This document shows, one piece after another, positions 1 to 13,439 of a stretch of 64,000 bases of DNA. Position 1 is the stretch's first letter, and each line of letters opens with the position of its first letter. A program made the position numbers and the translations under genes. The notes beneath the pieces were generated by a model that saw only the letters and a program-made list of their open reading frames with translations, did no database searches and was not told the origin of the DNA. Source of the DNA: Acestrorhynchus altus (lineage: Eukaryota > Chordata > Actinopteri > Characiformes > Acestrorhynchidae); the NCBI GenBank assembly GCA_034509495.1, contig CM067508.1, positions 23,673,033-23,737,032 of the forward strand, given 5' to 3'.

Positions 1-842
1 AATGTGTGAAGGTCTTGTTAAGTTGCTGCTTAGCTGGATCAGATGTGCTGGGAGCAGGGAAAACCCTACAAAAAGTCTTCCAGAGTCATGATTGGGAATC
101 AGTGCTGAAAGAATTTAAAGGCATAATTGGCTCTTTGACTAAGTGCATGGTTCTTCAAATCCTTTCTGTAAAATACACAAACTGTTTACACTGTATTCTT
201 TATACTGTATGTTCTTAATGGTTTTTTAAGTGATGCCATAAATTGACCACTTGTGGTTCCATAAAAATCATGTCAGGTAGGTGAGATGAATAAATGTAAA
301 TAACCTGTAAATTGATTCAACGTGAATTTTCACCAGTGATGGTTCTCTGGACCTTTGAAAAGGTCTTCTCATTCACATACTCTTTTAAGAGTATGGTGTA
401 CTAGTACATCTAAAAAATATATTGTTAAAAAGGGCATTTGTCAAGGGTTTTTTTTGTGTGTACTTGTAATCAGAATGGCCTATAGCTCCAAATTCCATGA
501 CTTTAATTGCAATGAATGTGTAAGATATGAAAGTTGACCGCTAGTATAAAAGACTATATACAAGAGTTTTACTTGGATTTGAAGAATCATATAACCAGGC
601 AAAGAAGCATTTATGCATTCGAATGGTTGTCATGCTTTTATATAGAATATTACCTCCAATAAGCAACTCTTTTTTAACAGTGCACAAAAAAAACTGAAGA
701 GAAAAAATTAAAGGCAGGGAAAACCATGCACATGGTAGAAGGAGGTGTTAATAGATTTCCCGCAGCTTTGTACAAATTTGTCATGCAGATTTGGTCCGGG
801 TGTCGAGTTTCAGCTGCAGCAAATTACCCGCCATTGACCCTT

Positions 843-844
<2 letters not shown>
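1..844. other. intergenic, nothing recognised
   Basis: AT-rich sequence with stops in all frames beyond about 70 codons and no splice-bounded or family match on either strand. Confidence 0.6.

Positions 845-916
<72 letters not shown>
845..916. repeat. (CA)n microsatellite
   Basis: About 36 perfect CA units. Confidence 0.98.
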
Positions 917-917
<1 letters not shown>

Positions 918-1149
918 TAAATCTGTTAGTCTCTTTCTGAATGCACCATGTGGTACAGATTATAGAGAACATTTATAAAATGAGTAACATAATGTTCTTT
1001 AATATACTGACACATTTTCTAAGTTGTAGTTTATGCTTCTAATGAATCTCTACACCAAGAGATTATCAATAGGAATTTTAATGATGTTCTCCATGCCCCA
1101 TGAACCTATACATGACCAGCTCTGCCTATACACAAAACTGATCTCTGCA

Positions 1150-1356
1150 GAAAATGTTTTGAGTAATGCCATAGAAAGACCATTTTTGGTTTCACATAGA
1201 ACCATTTTTTTAAAGGAATAATATTTGTGAAGAACGTTTTGAAGATTTAAATTGAAGCTTATACATAAATTACCAAATTTCACAACACCTTTACCAAAAT
1301 GATTCTTTTATAGTATTGCTCAAAGAACCATTTGTAGCACTTTTAGTTTTAAGAAG
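1150..1356. mobile_element. MITE family D, degenerate copy
   Basis: The left part reads taatgccatagaaagacca and the right part, reversed, reads gctacaaatggttctttgag. Both resemble the arms of the copies at 21155 and 55115 (aaataaaggtgctt...ggttctttgag...gccatagaagaac). The arms face each other as in a small inverted-repeat element. Confidence 0.5.
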
Positions 1357-1561
1357 ATATATCCAAATGTGTGCATAGAGCATAAAGGTTTGGGCATATG
1401 TTTCAAAACTACGTTTTCACTGTATTTAAGTCATAAATGTTTAAGTAAATATTATGTATAATGTTCTAAAATATATGTTTGTGTAGGTTAATACATGGCT
1501 GAAATATATATTTTAATTTCAAATAAATCTGATGAACCATAAAATTATGTCTACATCTTTT

Positions 1562-1800
1562 TATATCTTCACTGTCCAACACATTAACACACTACCATGT
1601 CAGTGTCACTTCAATGCTGAAAATGATCCTGAAGGGTCATGAGGGTGAAAGGACACTAACAAAGTATGCAGAGAAACAAATGGACAACAGTCTGTAATTA
1701 TAGAACTACAAAGTGTTCCTGTATCATTAAATTAAATGTGATCAAATGGACAATGAGTATATAAAAAAGGAGGTGGTCATAATGTTCTGGTTGATCGGTG
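1562..1800 (-). mobile_element. fold-back element family F, one arm
   Basis: Contains accatgtcagtgtcactt, aacaaagtatgcagagaaac and tctgtaattatagaactac, ending in ggtggtcataatgttctgg. These reappear in opposite orientation in the fuller copy at 25122-25720 and in the fragment at 63208-63410. Confidence 0.7.
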
Positions 1801-3315
1801 AATATCACGTTTCTATATGTGACAAATATATGAAATATTTTAAGGGGTTCCCTTTACAGCATTCTCATGGCATATATCTGAAGGCTATATGTTGCCTTAT
1901 ATCACATTCTCCACATGGGTGAAGTCATCTGAGACACATATTTGTGTGGGTGTTCCTATGGAGGATCTTTCAGGAACAGTAAACACAGCAGCCTCTAAAT
2001 AAACACACACTTCCTGCGGCTTCCTCAGGCTGTTAGGCCCACGCTGGACTGTGGCCTGTCGACAGTCCTACACTCTCTCACTCACCTGAAGACTGGAACC
2101 CGAAACCTGAAACAAAGGCCCTGATAAACAAGGGAAACACCAAATGCAATGACATCTTAGATTCCCCGGCACAGTAGGGAGGCAGTCTCCTTCAACATTT
2201 ATAAACCCAGTGACTCAATTGATTGCACTGTGGCATTTTCAGACCTTCACAATCAGACATTTGTTTCAAAGTTCTGTTTGGTTCACTTTACAGGGTGTTT
2301 AGAGAAGCCAGTTTTGAAGTGGTTTTACAAGGCCAGGGTCTAGGATGTTGTTCTGCTGTAAACAGTATTGTGCGCGAGGACTGGAAGCATGTTTCCGCCT
2401 GCGATAGTGCCTCTGAACTTTCTGAAAGGCATGTTAATTTACTTCACATGGCAAAAATGTGTCCATCACGTCCAATATTTATGGGCGTCACTGACCAACG
2501 AGAATAATGCATTGTATGCAAAGTTGGAATAGCCCCACGACAAAAATTGTATTGTTTAGGTTGGTCCCAGTGTTTAGATGATGCATCCTTTACCATAGAA
2601 ATCTGACGTCATGCTGCCTCACCACACAAACCGCCCACATGCTTATTGTATAGGATACACCCCTGTATAGGATAGGTTTCTTGATGCACAGAGAATTCAA
2701 TCACTTTCTATCAATCACTACATGCTTCACTCAGTGTTACTACAGTCTGATTTGTGATTTAAGGTATATAAGCCCACACTTCGATTATTTTCTCAACCCT
2801 TAGAACTTTGTGGGATATTTTCATAATTTGACTTTTATTCACCAAAATGAATACATTTAGCATATATAGTAGACAGTCATTCATGATAGATGTTTTTATT
2901 TTCAGGAGTTCCTAGATAATTGCAAACAGCCCCAAATATCTAGATCAGTGATGCCATTAGCCCGAACCACCTCTGGATGATCAGTCAGAGTCTGCATGCA
3001 GGTCAAGCATGTACATGTGGACAGAGCGGTAAACATGCACTAGAAGGCACCGCACCTTTGGCATTTAAACTGGGATTTACATCAGTTGAAAACAATGAAT
3101 TTTAGCTGTTTTCTGAGCTGAATTACTTAATAATTGAGATATGAGATATAAAGCCTAGAAAACATATAACAAACATGCAACTGCCCACAAAGTACAGAGA
3201 TACTAGCTAAATAACAGAGATACTAGTTTCAAATTTCTGAAATGATTAAAAAATATTTAATAATCACTGTAATTACTTGTACACAAAAACAAACTGAATC
3301 AATGAATGATTTACA
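1801..3315. other. intergenic, nothing recognised
   Basis: Mostly unique-looking sequence. An open frame of 94 codons at 2223-2507 has no recognisable domain and no splice or homology support, so I do not call it a gene. Confidence 0.5.
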
Positions 3316-3327
3316 TTAGAAGAATAG

Positions 3328-3395
3328 AAGAAGAATAGAATAGAACTTTATTGATCCCTTGGGAGGTTCCAGCATCAGCATCAGTACAGTAAGTT
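3328..3395 (-). mobile_element. LINE 3' tail fragment
   Basis: gaactttattgatcccttgg is the reverse complement of the common fish non-LTR retrotransposon 3' end (gggatcaataaagttc). The body is missing. An AT-rich degenerate stretch follows to about 3545. Confidence 0.55.
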
Positions 3396-3545
3396 AGGAT
3401 AAGATAATAATCTTAAAATAAGATAATAATTGTACTATATAAGAAAAAAACACTATATAAATATAAAGAATATTTAATATAGAGACTATTATATATTCTT
3501 TTATATAAAAGACTATAATATATTATTATATATATTATATATTAG

Positions 3546-5876
3546 AACCACTTATCTGTGCAGATCTTTTTACACTGGTGGGATTCCCCTTCCCAATTCT
3601 TGGTACTGATTGCTCTATTCTCCTTAGTGGATTCTCCTGTTAATAGTACCATTATAAGTCTGTACAGCAAATCTATAAGGCCAGAAGCTAAGCTATACAC
3701 ACCACTTTCAATGCACAAAAATTATTCCAACTTTTTAAAGTAAAGGCAAGGGAGTATAGCTGGCATCCTCTCTTGGACGACAGTGTTAAATGCTACCTTG
3801 TGACTTCCAATCAGTATATGGCTCAACAAGCAATGTTCACTTGTTCAATAAGAATAAAGCTCAATGTGGCCAACTGTTCTCAAGGCTCCTCAACCACAGA
3901 TTACACATGGCGCAGCTGGGATTCAAGCTGGAGTCCCAATGGCAGGTCTCACATCAGTGCTCCTAAGCACATGGCCTTGGTAATAGCTCTATTACCCCAA
4001 AGTGCTTCAATCAGAAAGTGGAACTGAGAAGCATTTGTGTTTGAATTGGACGTCCTGAATTGACTTAATTCAAACATGTACATTTCATTGTGAAGAGAAT
4101 ACATTACATTAGCACACTTTTGTCTTTTAGTTTGCTTAGTTTAACCAACATATGTTTTCCTAAATAGAAATAATTTATGCATTTAAATCAAGTGTGGATA
4201 GAGTGAAGTATATTCACTGTCATAAAACACGTGTTTGGGCCGATTTCACTAAGAAAGGTCCATCAATCATTCCACAATACAGATGACTTTTTCCAACATT
4301 GCAATTTTCAAGTTTTATTAAGAGGAATTTTTAAAAGATGTGTTCATCTTCCATGAAAAATACATCCTCCCCAGGCATAAAATCATTCCTAATATTCTTT
4401 TCAATCTGACATGGGAGCTATATTTACAATAACAAAGGCAACGTCTGATTGGTGTGCTGCTTGGGGATGTACAACATGTCATACAGTGGAAACCAGGTCT
4501 CAGGTAAAACTATAACTAATAATTGTTTGTGGTTGTATTTGGCCTTTTTAACATTATGTTGAGAGCTAATGCTAACTACTTGGATTACAGTCATAGTATT
4601 AATAGCTAACATTGAAGATAAAACTTGCTAGCTGCAATTTTTCTCAGTGATGATCAGTTATTACAACTTGAAGATGAACTATTTCAATATTTTTCATAAT
4701 ATTTCAATGTGAATGTGCTGTGCTAAAATGTATACAGAAAATGTATATGTAAACCATTTTGCATATTATGTCACACTCTTGTCTGGTTCCCTCACATTCC
4801 TCATCTGTCTTTGTGTTTCTGTCTTGTTTTGTTATGCCGTGTGCTTTTCAGCTCATGGCTCTGTTGTGTTTACATTCATGTCCTGTATTAAAGACTAACA
4901 TTTATTTCATATTTTATCAAAAAGTCAATATACTAATTAATAACACACACATTGAAAATAACCTGGAATTTTAAAAAGACCACAAATATGACCTATACAG
5001 ATGACTATATACGGCTCATTACAGGACTTTATCAGTTGTCTGGCCCAACTACTGCTAATAAGCAGCCTGAAAACACAAATCAAGATACTTTGGGAAACCT
5101 CCCATCACCCGCATTTCTTTCTCTCATTTCCCTTAAATACCCGTCAGTCTGCATCGGCCTAATTGGCCCTTTGATAGTGGCCAGGTCCGTGTGGTCTGTT
5201 ATGAGCCAGCTGGAGGAGAGTGCCTGGTCTGGTCCACCTGCATCAAGCACCAGCCTAAGTGCCCAGGGAGCTGTGCTCACAGCTGGCTGAATTGGTACTG
5301 TGTGTGGGCCTCTACTCCATAACTATGAAGAGTGCTCAACAACTACGCCCCAGCCTGACTTACACAGACATAATCACTCAGTGAAACTCCTTTGTTTTTC
5401 AGACTGGCTCTTAATGGGTACACATATGCACTTGTTTTTGATACAATGTGAGGACCTGAGTAAGAACCTTAAGTTAAACTGACATGCAACTAAATGGCTA
5501 TTAAATGCAACTGAATTTTAAGTTGAATGTAATGGACCTTGTTAAGTGACCCTAACCCTAACACTGTTGAGCATCTGTTGGTAATAAAAGCAACCATTCA
5601 CAAAAAATGTGATCAAATATGTAGGCCTAACCTTAAATCTTAGCCTTTTCCTCTTTCAATTTGAATGGAATTAAACTCCGAATTCGGGTTCTTGGTCCTG
5701 ACGTTAGCTTAAATCCTTGTCTCTGTTTGTCTTGCAAACACACAAAAACAAACAAACCAATCCACACACAAACTTTTAAAAAGAGTTAGCCCTAAAGGAA
5801 ACATATCAGCAGTGGCCCCATGTTTGCGTGATTAACTCTTGATGAAGCAGGACTTAGGCCATCTGTAAAAGCTTTA

Positions 5877-5879
<3 letters not shown>
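3546..5879. other. intergenic, nothing recognised
   Basis: No gene, RNA or clear repeat family identified on either strand. A short ccctaaccctaac at about 5550 is too short to mean telomeric DNA. Confidence 0.5.

Positions 5880-5938
<59 letters not shown>
5880..5938. repeat. (CA)n microsatellite
   Basis: About 29 CA units, perfect. Confidence 0.98.
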
Positions 5939-5941
<3 letters not shown>

Positions 5942-6891
5942 TCACTCAGCACAATTAGGCCTGAATCACTTTCACGATGGATGCATTTAAAACAAACGGT
6001 ACGGGCTGCTTGTGTGCTTATGGGCCTCATAGATTCCCATAATAATTATCCTCAAACTGAATGACCAACAGATGAATCATTAGTGCATTTAATGTGTGGA
6101 GTGTACATCTATACAGCATATATATGGTGAAATGGTTTACCAAGCAGTCATGCAATACTGTTGTAGCTGCAGCCGCAGTAAATATATCAGCATTAATAAC
6201 TGTTATTATCAGTATTAGTAGCTGAAATATAAACAAAGTGCTCTTAAGATTCTGTTACAGAGAAAGGAATGTCGGAATTCTGTTTGACCTAATCTATGTC
6301 AGAATATACAAGCTGTGTTTAGGTTCATGATGTAAATGTCTGTGATTTGAGAAGAGCATTCCAGTAAAATCAATTGAGATTATTCTGGCGCTAGCATCTA
6401 AAATATCACTGTAATTATGCTCCCTTGAAGGCTGAACATTCCCAAACTGGAATGTCATTATTCTAAACAGCCACAGGAGAAGCAATAAAAGAGGCAAATG
6501 GGGAAATGGGATTTGTAGTTTTGAAGCATAAACTTCTTTTGGCATATTATAGGAGAACGTGCGAGAGTGAACGAGAGAGAGAGAGAGAGAGAGGGAGTAA
6601 GAGAAAGGGAAAGTTAAAGAGAGAGCAGGGATCTAATTGCTAATGAGGTAGGACTGGATGCTTATGTGGTCAGTGGTCATGTTTCTGGTTTGGCCTAAAC
6701 CTCTGTTTCTAAATTGATTCCACACATGTGAACATGGCCTGCCACAAATTAAACTCACTGTTATGTCTACTAGATCTAGAACATAACTAGCATGTTTCAG
6801 TTAGTTTCTGTTTGTGTGTAACCTTCCCTGGAGAGTAGAGACAGCAAAAATCCTTTTAAATACCCTAGATTTCATAAGACACAATGAATGA

Positions 6892-6928
<37 letters not shown>

Positions 6929-7832
6929 TGTGTGCGTGTGTGTGCACGTGTGCGCACTTGGCTGGTCAACAAACGTTCCTCCATGCAGTACACATTAAGC
7001 CATTAGAGAAGCTCAATAAGGTAGTTATGGCCCTTCTGCATATTAATGACTAATTACTGCAGACAGAGTAATGAGAGGAACATGCTTCTCCTAATCATCT
7101 AAGAGGACTTACAGTCATGAGCTCTGACTAGTGGTAGTGGTACATCAGGGACAAGACCGATATGTTCTCATTAATATTTAATTATAGCAAAATTATAACT
7201 AATAAATCTCAGTCTTTGCGTGAACTGCACTCCATATGAGCAGTTACTTCACTTATCAGAGTTTAACTAGATGCTACATGAGAGGTAGAACATAAGGACT
7301 ATCCTACAAATTGTAAATACAGTCAAAGATTTGCATATGATAATTCGCTGTTTACAGCTGTGGGTCCCTGTGTAGAATCTTGAGTTTAAAACATTGTAGG
7401 TCTATCGGATTCAGAAGTCCAACTGCTTCACGGTTTGTGACGGAAGAATGGTTGGATGCCAGTGTTTCAAGCTGTTTCAAGTTAATGGGAGTTAGACTTG
7501 TCATAGTCAGATCTGCTTGAGTCACTTGCCAACATTACTCTGTTTACATGACGTGTTCCCCCTAAATCTAATCAATAAACTATTTATGTCTCTCTACATT
7601 TAATTGTAATGATGGCCAAGTGGCCCAGACTGATGGAAGGATGAGCTTGAGCTCCCCTACCAACCCTTCCGACGCTTACCTGGCTGTTCACTTAACAACC
7701 AAACTGGACTGGACAGTTAAGACCACTTCACTTTACAAAGGAGGCCAGAGCAGTCGCCACCTACTGAGGAAACTGAGGTCATTTGGAGTGCACAGGGTAT
7801 ATTTCGTATATTGTTGATTATCATGTTTTTTA
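5939..7832. other. intergenic with (GA)n, (TG)n and an AT-rich candidate control block
   Basis: Holds a short (GA)n at 6569-6592 and an impure (TG)n at 6895-6958. Around 7035-7090 several TAAT/ATTA homeodomain-type cores cluster (attaatgactaattactg). No gene recognised. Confidence 0.5.
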
Positions 7833-7912
7833 ATGTCTGTAAAGCTGCTTCATGACAACAATCATTTGTTAAAGAAAAGATTTTTCAAATAAATTTGATT
7901 TGATTTAATATG
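7833..7912 (+). mobile_element. tail of a TTTATATAG-type dispersed repeat
   Basis: gtaaagctgcttcatgacaac...caaataaatttgatttgatt is the usual right-hand end of a very common fish repeat (gtaaagctgctttgtgacaac...aaataaatttgatttgatt). Only the tail is present. Confidence 0.5.
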
Positions 7913-8693
7913 TTTTGTGAACATTTCATCATGACTGGACCAGTCAAATGAAGTCTCACTATATTAACTTAACTCTAGATGGGAACAAAATGATCAGACA
8001 ATTGCTTAGTTCAAAGACAAACAGGACAACTGAGAAAAAATGATCAGAAGTCCCCTTAAAAAAGAGAATTACCCCAGAATCCAGTGTAAATTTAATCCCA
8101 TTTGAAGTATTCATAGACTAAGTGTACACAGACTTGTGCAGCTAGAATGGTGTTACTCTGTAGACTAAATAGGACATACAAGTAATAGTAACATTAAGAG
8201 CAACATCGTCCATTTATTAAAGTATATGTACACTCACTGTCAAAAAATAGTCAAGAGAGCAACATCATCAGAGAGCATATCATGAAATAGCACAGGTTTG
8301 ATGAAACAGACACAAGACAAAAACAACCTCCAGGTCTGCCACATCATCTGAATTTCCTTTCAATTTCCTTTTGCAATTTAAAAGTTACTAAAGTATTTTC
8401 TGTTGTTTTCAGTGTTTGTGTAAAAAAATGTGCAGTTGTGGTGAGATTACACCCATTCTGCAATTTTGAACTACACTCATTAATGTTATCCATTATATCA
8501 ATTTATTGCCAGTGCTCATTGTGTACATTTCAAATATGCCAAATTTCATTAGTTAAAAATGTGAGACGTCATCTCAGTTAAAAAAAAAAAAAGTTATTTT
8601 TTCCCTTCTTCTGCAAACATTAGATTTTGGATATAGATTAAACATGCCTTTAAGTGCAAATCTCTATGGTACTACAAAGAGAACATTAAACGT

Positions 8694-8749
8694 CACTCTC
8701 TCACACTTCCTTCTATTTAGAACACAGATAAATAGAGTGTGAGAGAGTG
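8694..8749. repeat. inverted repeat / hairpin
   Basis: CACTCTCTCACAC (8694-8706) pairs with GTGTGAGAGAGTG (8737-8749). Inside, TCTATTT pairs with AAATAGA after a 5-nt bulge, leaving an 11-nt loop. Roughly 20 bp of stem. Confidence 0.75.
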
Positions 8750-9044
8750 TGAGGGAGTGTGAGGACCTTAAGTTGACCCTTTCCTCTGGTCAACTGACCA
8801 AAGCAAGTAGCTGTTTCGAATAGCTCAAGAAGGAGTAATTAAGATTTCAGTAAAAAAGGACAAGAAAATAACAAGAGTGTTAAAAGCAAACTATATTGAG
8901 TGCACAGTGCAGTATGAACAAGCAGCTAGGGGTACCCAAACTTTTGGTATTTTGGCCCTCAATTTACCATACCAAAATAATATTAAACAAACAAAGATAT
9001 AACCCCATTTTCTAGCAACCCACCCCCCCAGCTTTGAGCTGTAG

Positions 9045-9243
9045 AGCTGTGGAACTGTGTTCTCTGGAATGATCTATACAGTACTTCTGGAATTTACTGA
9101 GGAATTGGGGACGAGACGGCATGGTGATTGTTCAACATCCTGATTCTAAATACAATCAGATCCTCACAGCAATTCTTCAACATCTAGTAGAAAGCCTTTC
9201 ACCTGGGCAGTAGAGACAGTTAGTTCAATAAAAGCAGGATAGG
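9045..9243 (-). mobile_element. MITE family A fragment
   Basis: gttctctggaatgatctat, gattgttcaacatcctgatt, caatcagatcctcacagcaa and caataaaagcaggatag all have counterparts in the copies at 20353-20822 and 40370-40608. Both ends are missing. Confidence 0.7.
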
Positions 9244-9395
9244 CTGTTGTTTAATATCCTAGTTACACACAGATGTGTGTACTCTTTCTCTCCTACTCTG
9301 CTCTCTTCTGTTGGCCTCCATTGTGAGGCAGTGGGGCACGTTTGTGGTGCAAAGAGTCAGGTCCAGTATGGGGTCAACAACTTTAACAGTGTGTG

Positions 9396-9399
<4 letters not shown>

Positions 9400-9430
<31 letters not shown>

Positions 9431-9564
9431 GAGCATAAGGGGCCTTGCTCAAGGGCCCAACAAATGGATCCTTTAACTTAGTGTACATTGAGCCACTGTA
9501 TTAAAATATATTCTGCCTCATTAATATTATAATATTAATATTATATATATATATATATATATAC
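9400..9564. repeat. two (TA)n runs flanking an SINE-tail-like segment
   Basis: (TA)n at 9400-9427 and 9540-9564. Between them, aaggggccttgctcaagggcc resembles the internal part of tRNA-derived fish SINEs (gggcccttgagcaaggccc, reverse). The same words recur at 10925-10950. Confidence 0.5.
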
Positions 9565-11189
9565 AGTAGTCCATCTGTTTCTCTGCATCCTTAGACACCA
9601 AGCCTTTCACAGACTGAATATAAATGAGTTTATGTAAATTGTAATGTAATGGCCAGTAATATGAACCAGCCATGTTCAATATCAATATTTGTTAAATATC
9701 ATTAAAGATAGCCTAAACACTAAATCTAACTAAAGTTAAGCTGTCTCTCTAGGATATATTTGTCTGATTCTGAAGTTATTCTTTGTTATTATTTAGACGG
9801 TGAGATTAGCTCTGCTCTGGGACCTGCAGGAGAGAGTCATGAGGTCGCCTCTAAGGGGCGAGAAAATAAAGTGTCTTCTTTTCACGGTTTGTTTGTTGTT
9901 AGTGTGTAGCTGGCATGTGTTGAGATGGTAACTATATGTGAGGTCACAACCTCGGTGCCACCAGTGAAGGTATCTAGTTACAGTGACCCTCTTTCCTTCC
10001 CCCAACTCACCCCAGATAACCATCTCACAGCCCTCAGCGTCGTTCCTTAAAAGCATCCTTCCCATCCACGCAAAACAAATAAAATCCCCCCCTCCCTCAA
10101 CAAAAACCACCATAGCAATAACATGATACACTCTTAAAAGCTGCAGTAAGACACACCCACATACATCTGGACCACCTCTGCTCAACGGGCTGGAAAAAAG
10201 CAGCCCAAGCCTGTCGTCACAGATAGGCTTTTAAAAGCAATCAAACAGCCAGCGGTTAACTCCAGAAAAGATCTCCTCGTCCTGAATCTGGTCAGCGGCC
10301 CACGCTCCGTCAGCCCCAATCAGAGGGCATTTTATCTGCTGGCAATGACATCCTCTATGATGCAGGGTGGGGGGTTGTTCTGATTGATGCTGTTTGTTAG
10401 ATGGGCAAAGCTAACAGGAAAAGGTTGTTTCATGGTTGTGCTAACACTAAAGACCAGGACTCTGGGAACGTTTTCATTGCTAGATTGCTTGGTGGGGAGA
10501 AGAGTTAAGGAATCAGAGAGAAATGCATAACACGGCATTGCTGTCCAGTTAATTTCCTTTTAAACATTTAATCACAATGTTACGTGATACATGGATTTGA
10601 ATCACACAGCTGTTTTGTCATTGTTGCAAACTGCAATGCTGTTTTTATTTGTTTGTTTGTTTTTTTATTGTTATTTTGTTTTTGTTTTTTGTTGTTGTTT
10701 TTTGGCAGCAATTAAGCAATATTATGCAAAACTTGGAACTCATAGCCACTGGACTGCCCCTACAGTTGTGGTGTATTTCACTCCTACCTGTCCTAAATAC
10801 AAATCACTTTACAAGCTCCCCCTTATGGACAGCTGTACATGTGTATTTGTTGCCCTGAGGTGGTTACAGTTATGTAGAGCTCATCTTCTGCATGATTCAC
10901 CAAAATTACATAGTAAAATAGAATAAGGGGCCTTGCTCAAGGGCCCTAAAAATGTATCCTTTCTCGTAGTGTGCATGGGTGTTGGACATGGATATACACT
11001 GAGAGCTATCTTCTTTACTTAACCAACCCTAATCCATCCCACCTGAAACCTGTAGAAAGGCAGCCCTCCAGGAGCAAGGTTGGTGTGGTAGAATGTTTCA
11101 GAGCTCTGCACGTTTTCCTCCCCATATGCATTCAGTAATAAGTACTGAGTTGGTGATGCAGATGCACTGTCCTCTCTGCTCACTGTCTT

Positions 11190-11227
<38 letters not shown>

Positions 11228-13439
11228 ATATATACAGATCCATAATGGAAGGAAAACAAGTCCCCTTTAATAGGCACAGAAGAATCCAGTAACCATATAT
11301 AAAACAATATAGCATCATCGTAAATGACAAGTCAAATGAAAAGATGCTACAAACAAAATGAATTACTCAATTCATCACACAATGATGACCAGCATGAGCT
11401 AGGGTAAGTCTTGTGGTTTGTTATGATATGCATTTCATGTCTGTAGATTACTCTGATCCTGAGTTATGTAGCCTACACTATGACATGTAACTATTTGCAA
11501 AGTCTGGGTTCTAAGAGTTAATGTGATAATAATGACTAAATTGCAAGGCCGGGGAAATGCTGTGAGTATGAATTTATGTCATAGAATTCCTGGAATGACT
11601 CCATATGTTGGAGAATATTATCAAAAGTCAATTTATAGCAGAGCCATCCACAATATGCAAAAGTACAGACCTCCCCAACGGAGACATCAAAACTGCTTTT
11701 GAAATGGATTGTATTTTGTATTTTCTACATAAAGAATGTGTTTCTAATTCTAGTAAAACTGGAGTACATACACACAACATAAACCAATCATAATTAACAA
11801 TTATTTCAGGAAATGTGTTTTAGTGTAAAAAAAGGTCACAAGATGAACCAAGAGCACAAACCACTACAGACACAATGTTTGGAAGACACAGCTCGTCTTA
11901 ATAGAAACGTCAGTAGTGTATCTGAATGATTCATAAAGCTCGCTATTTTAAAAGCACTGCTTTGATGGTTCATAGATAACTTTGGTTTATCTCTGATGAT
12001 ATGTTTCTCATACCCCTCCTGTCACTCAGTGGTATTTGTCCTGCTGAGTTTATTAGTATTTTATCTTTGTGAATGCTGTCTAAGTTACTTTTCAAGATGT
12101 CCAGGGTTTCGGTTACAGTTACCAGCCAGCTTCAGATGTTTTATTCTGAAACTAGATACTACAGCAGTGATAAGACAAAACTATGATATCATGCATCACT
12201 GGAAACAATTCCCTTTGCTTGATGGTAATGTAAAGCAGGCCATAACCTTTTCCATCACACTGTCGCTAATATTTAAAGGTGGGGTCAGTGATTTTAAGTC
12301 AGAAAACATTTTGTAACACTTGGCAAAATCCTTTTCACATTCTGGCAGCTGTCAATAATAAATATGCTCAGAGGAAACAAGACTAGGCAAGCTTTGCGCT
12401 GTTGGCTTGCCGTCGGCTGTATATTTTGTAGTGTGTGCTGTTGGCTATGGTGTGTGTAATGCAAGTGTATGGGATGTTAAAATCATTTTCTACAGGCACG
12501 CTATTCTGCTACCGCCCCTGTTATCCCATTGTGTGCCTGACTGTCTCGTTCCATTAAGAAAAGAGTCAATAAATCTCAAAGTATGTTCTGGTAACTGTCT
12601 TTACATTCTATTTTAGAGAGAATGTCTTCTAAACATATGATGATGTGGATTTCCAGCACATGCAGGAAGAGGCCCAATAACAAAAGACTAGCTGTACTGC
12701 TGCCGATTAATCTTTAGAACCCCAGGCTAATTTTGTGGGATGTTTTTGTAATTTGACGTACTTAAATTCACCAAAACATTAGAAAAGTATTTTATCGGAG
12801 ACAGTAAGACATGCCAGATAATGTTATGCACCGGAAGCTCCTTTGGCATTTAAACTGGGATCTAATTCAGGTGGAAATGAGTGAATGTTAGAAACCAGGT
12901 TTTCCGAGCTGGATTGTTATCCAAACTGTTCTTAAGTGCTTGCCACTGCAGTAAAATGGCATGCATTGACATTTTTGTGAGAAACCATGAAATAATAAAT
13001 AATTAAAAAGTGGGTATGCTCCCACATATCAAGAGATATTTATAAAGCTCTGTCTATTGGTTATTTTAATTGACTATTTTCTTAACCAACAGGGTTTTTT
13101 CTGCCTCAGAGCAGAGCTGCCTTCAGAATTATTTTGCATAAGGAGCTGGAGAAGCAGCTGCTGGCTGTGCAGTGAGTGAGTGGAGTTTGTTACTGTAATG
13201 TAGCAACAACTTGCTAGAAAAGGCAGTATAATTAGGCATAAGGAAATGCTAACATTAAATGCTACATTCACGTCTCAATGCATTAATTTCCAGCTTTTTT
13301 TTTCTTTTCCAAACTGTATAAAAGCAAGGACAAGGTTAGCTCATTTCTCTGTTATGTAAGCAATCTTGCCAACTAGGTGTGCTGATGTCTGCATGGCATT
13401 CAAATATCAGAACACCAGCCAGCTGGAAAGAAAAAGTCA
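9565..13439. other. intergenic, mostly unrecognised
   Basis: Contains (AT)n at 11196-11225 and a short piece of fold-back family F (gtccatctgtttctctgcat, about 9568-9590). The block 9790-10340 is less AT-rich and looks unique; it could be a conserved non-coding element, but I cannot test that. No gene recognised. Confidence 0.45.

Noticed and set aside
2223..2507. 94-codon open frame
   Set aside because: No recognisable family, no splice sites, composition like its surroundings; expected by chance in this much sequence.
5545..5565. Telomere-like ccctaaccctaac
   Set aside because: Only about two units; no array, so not an interstitial telomere.
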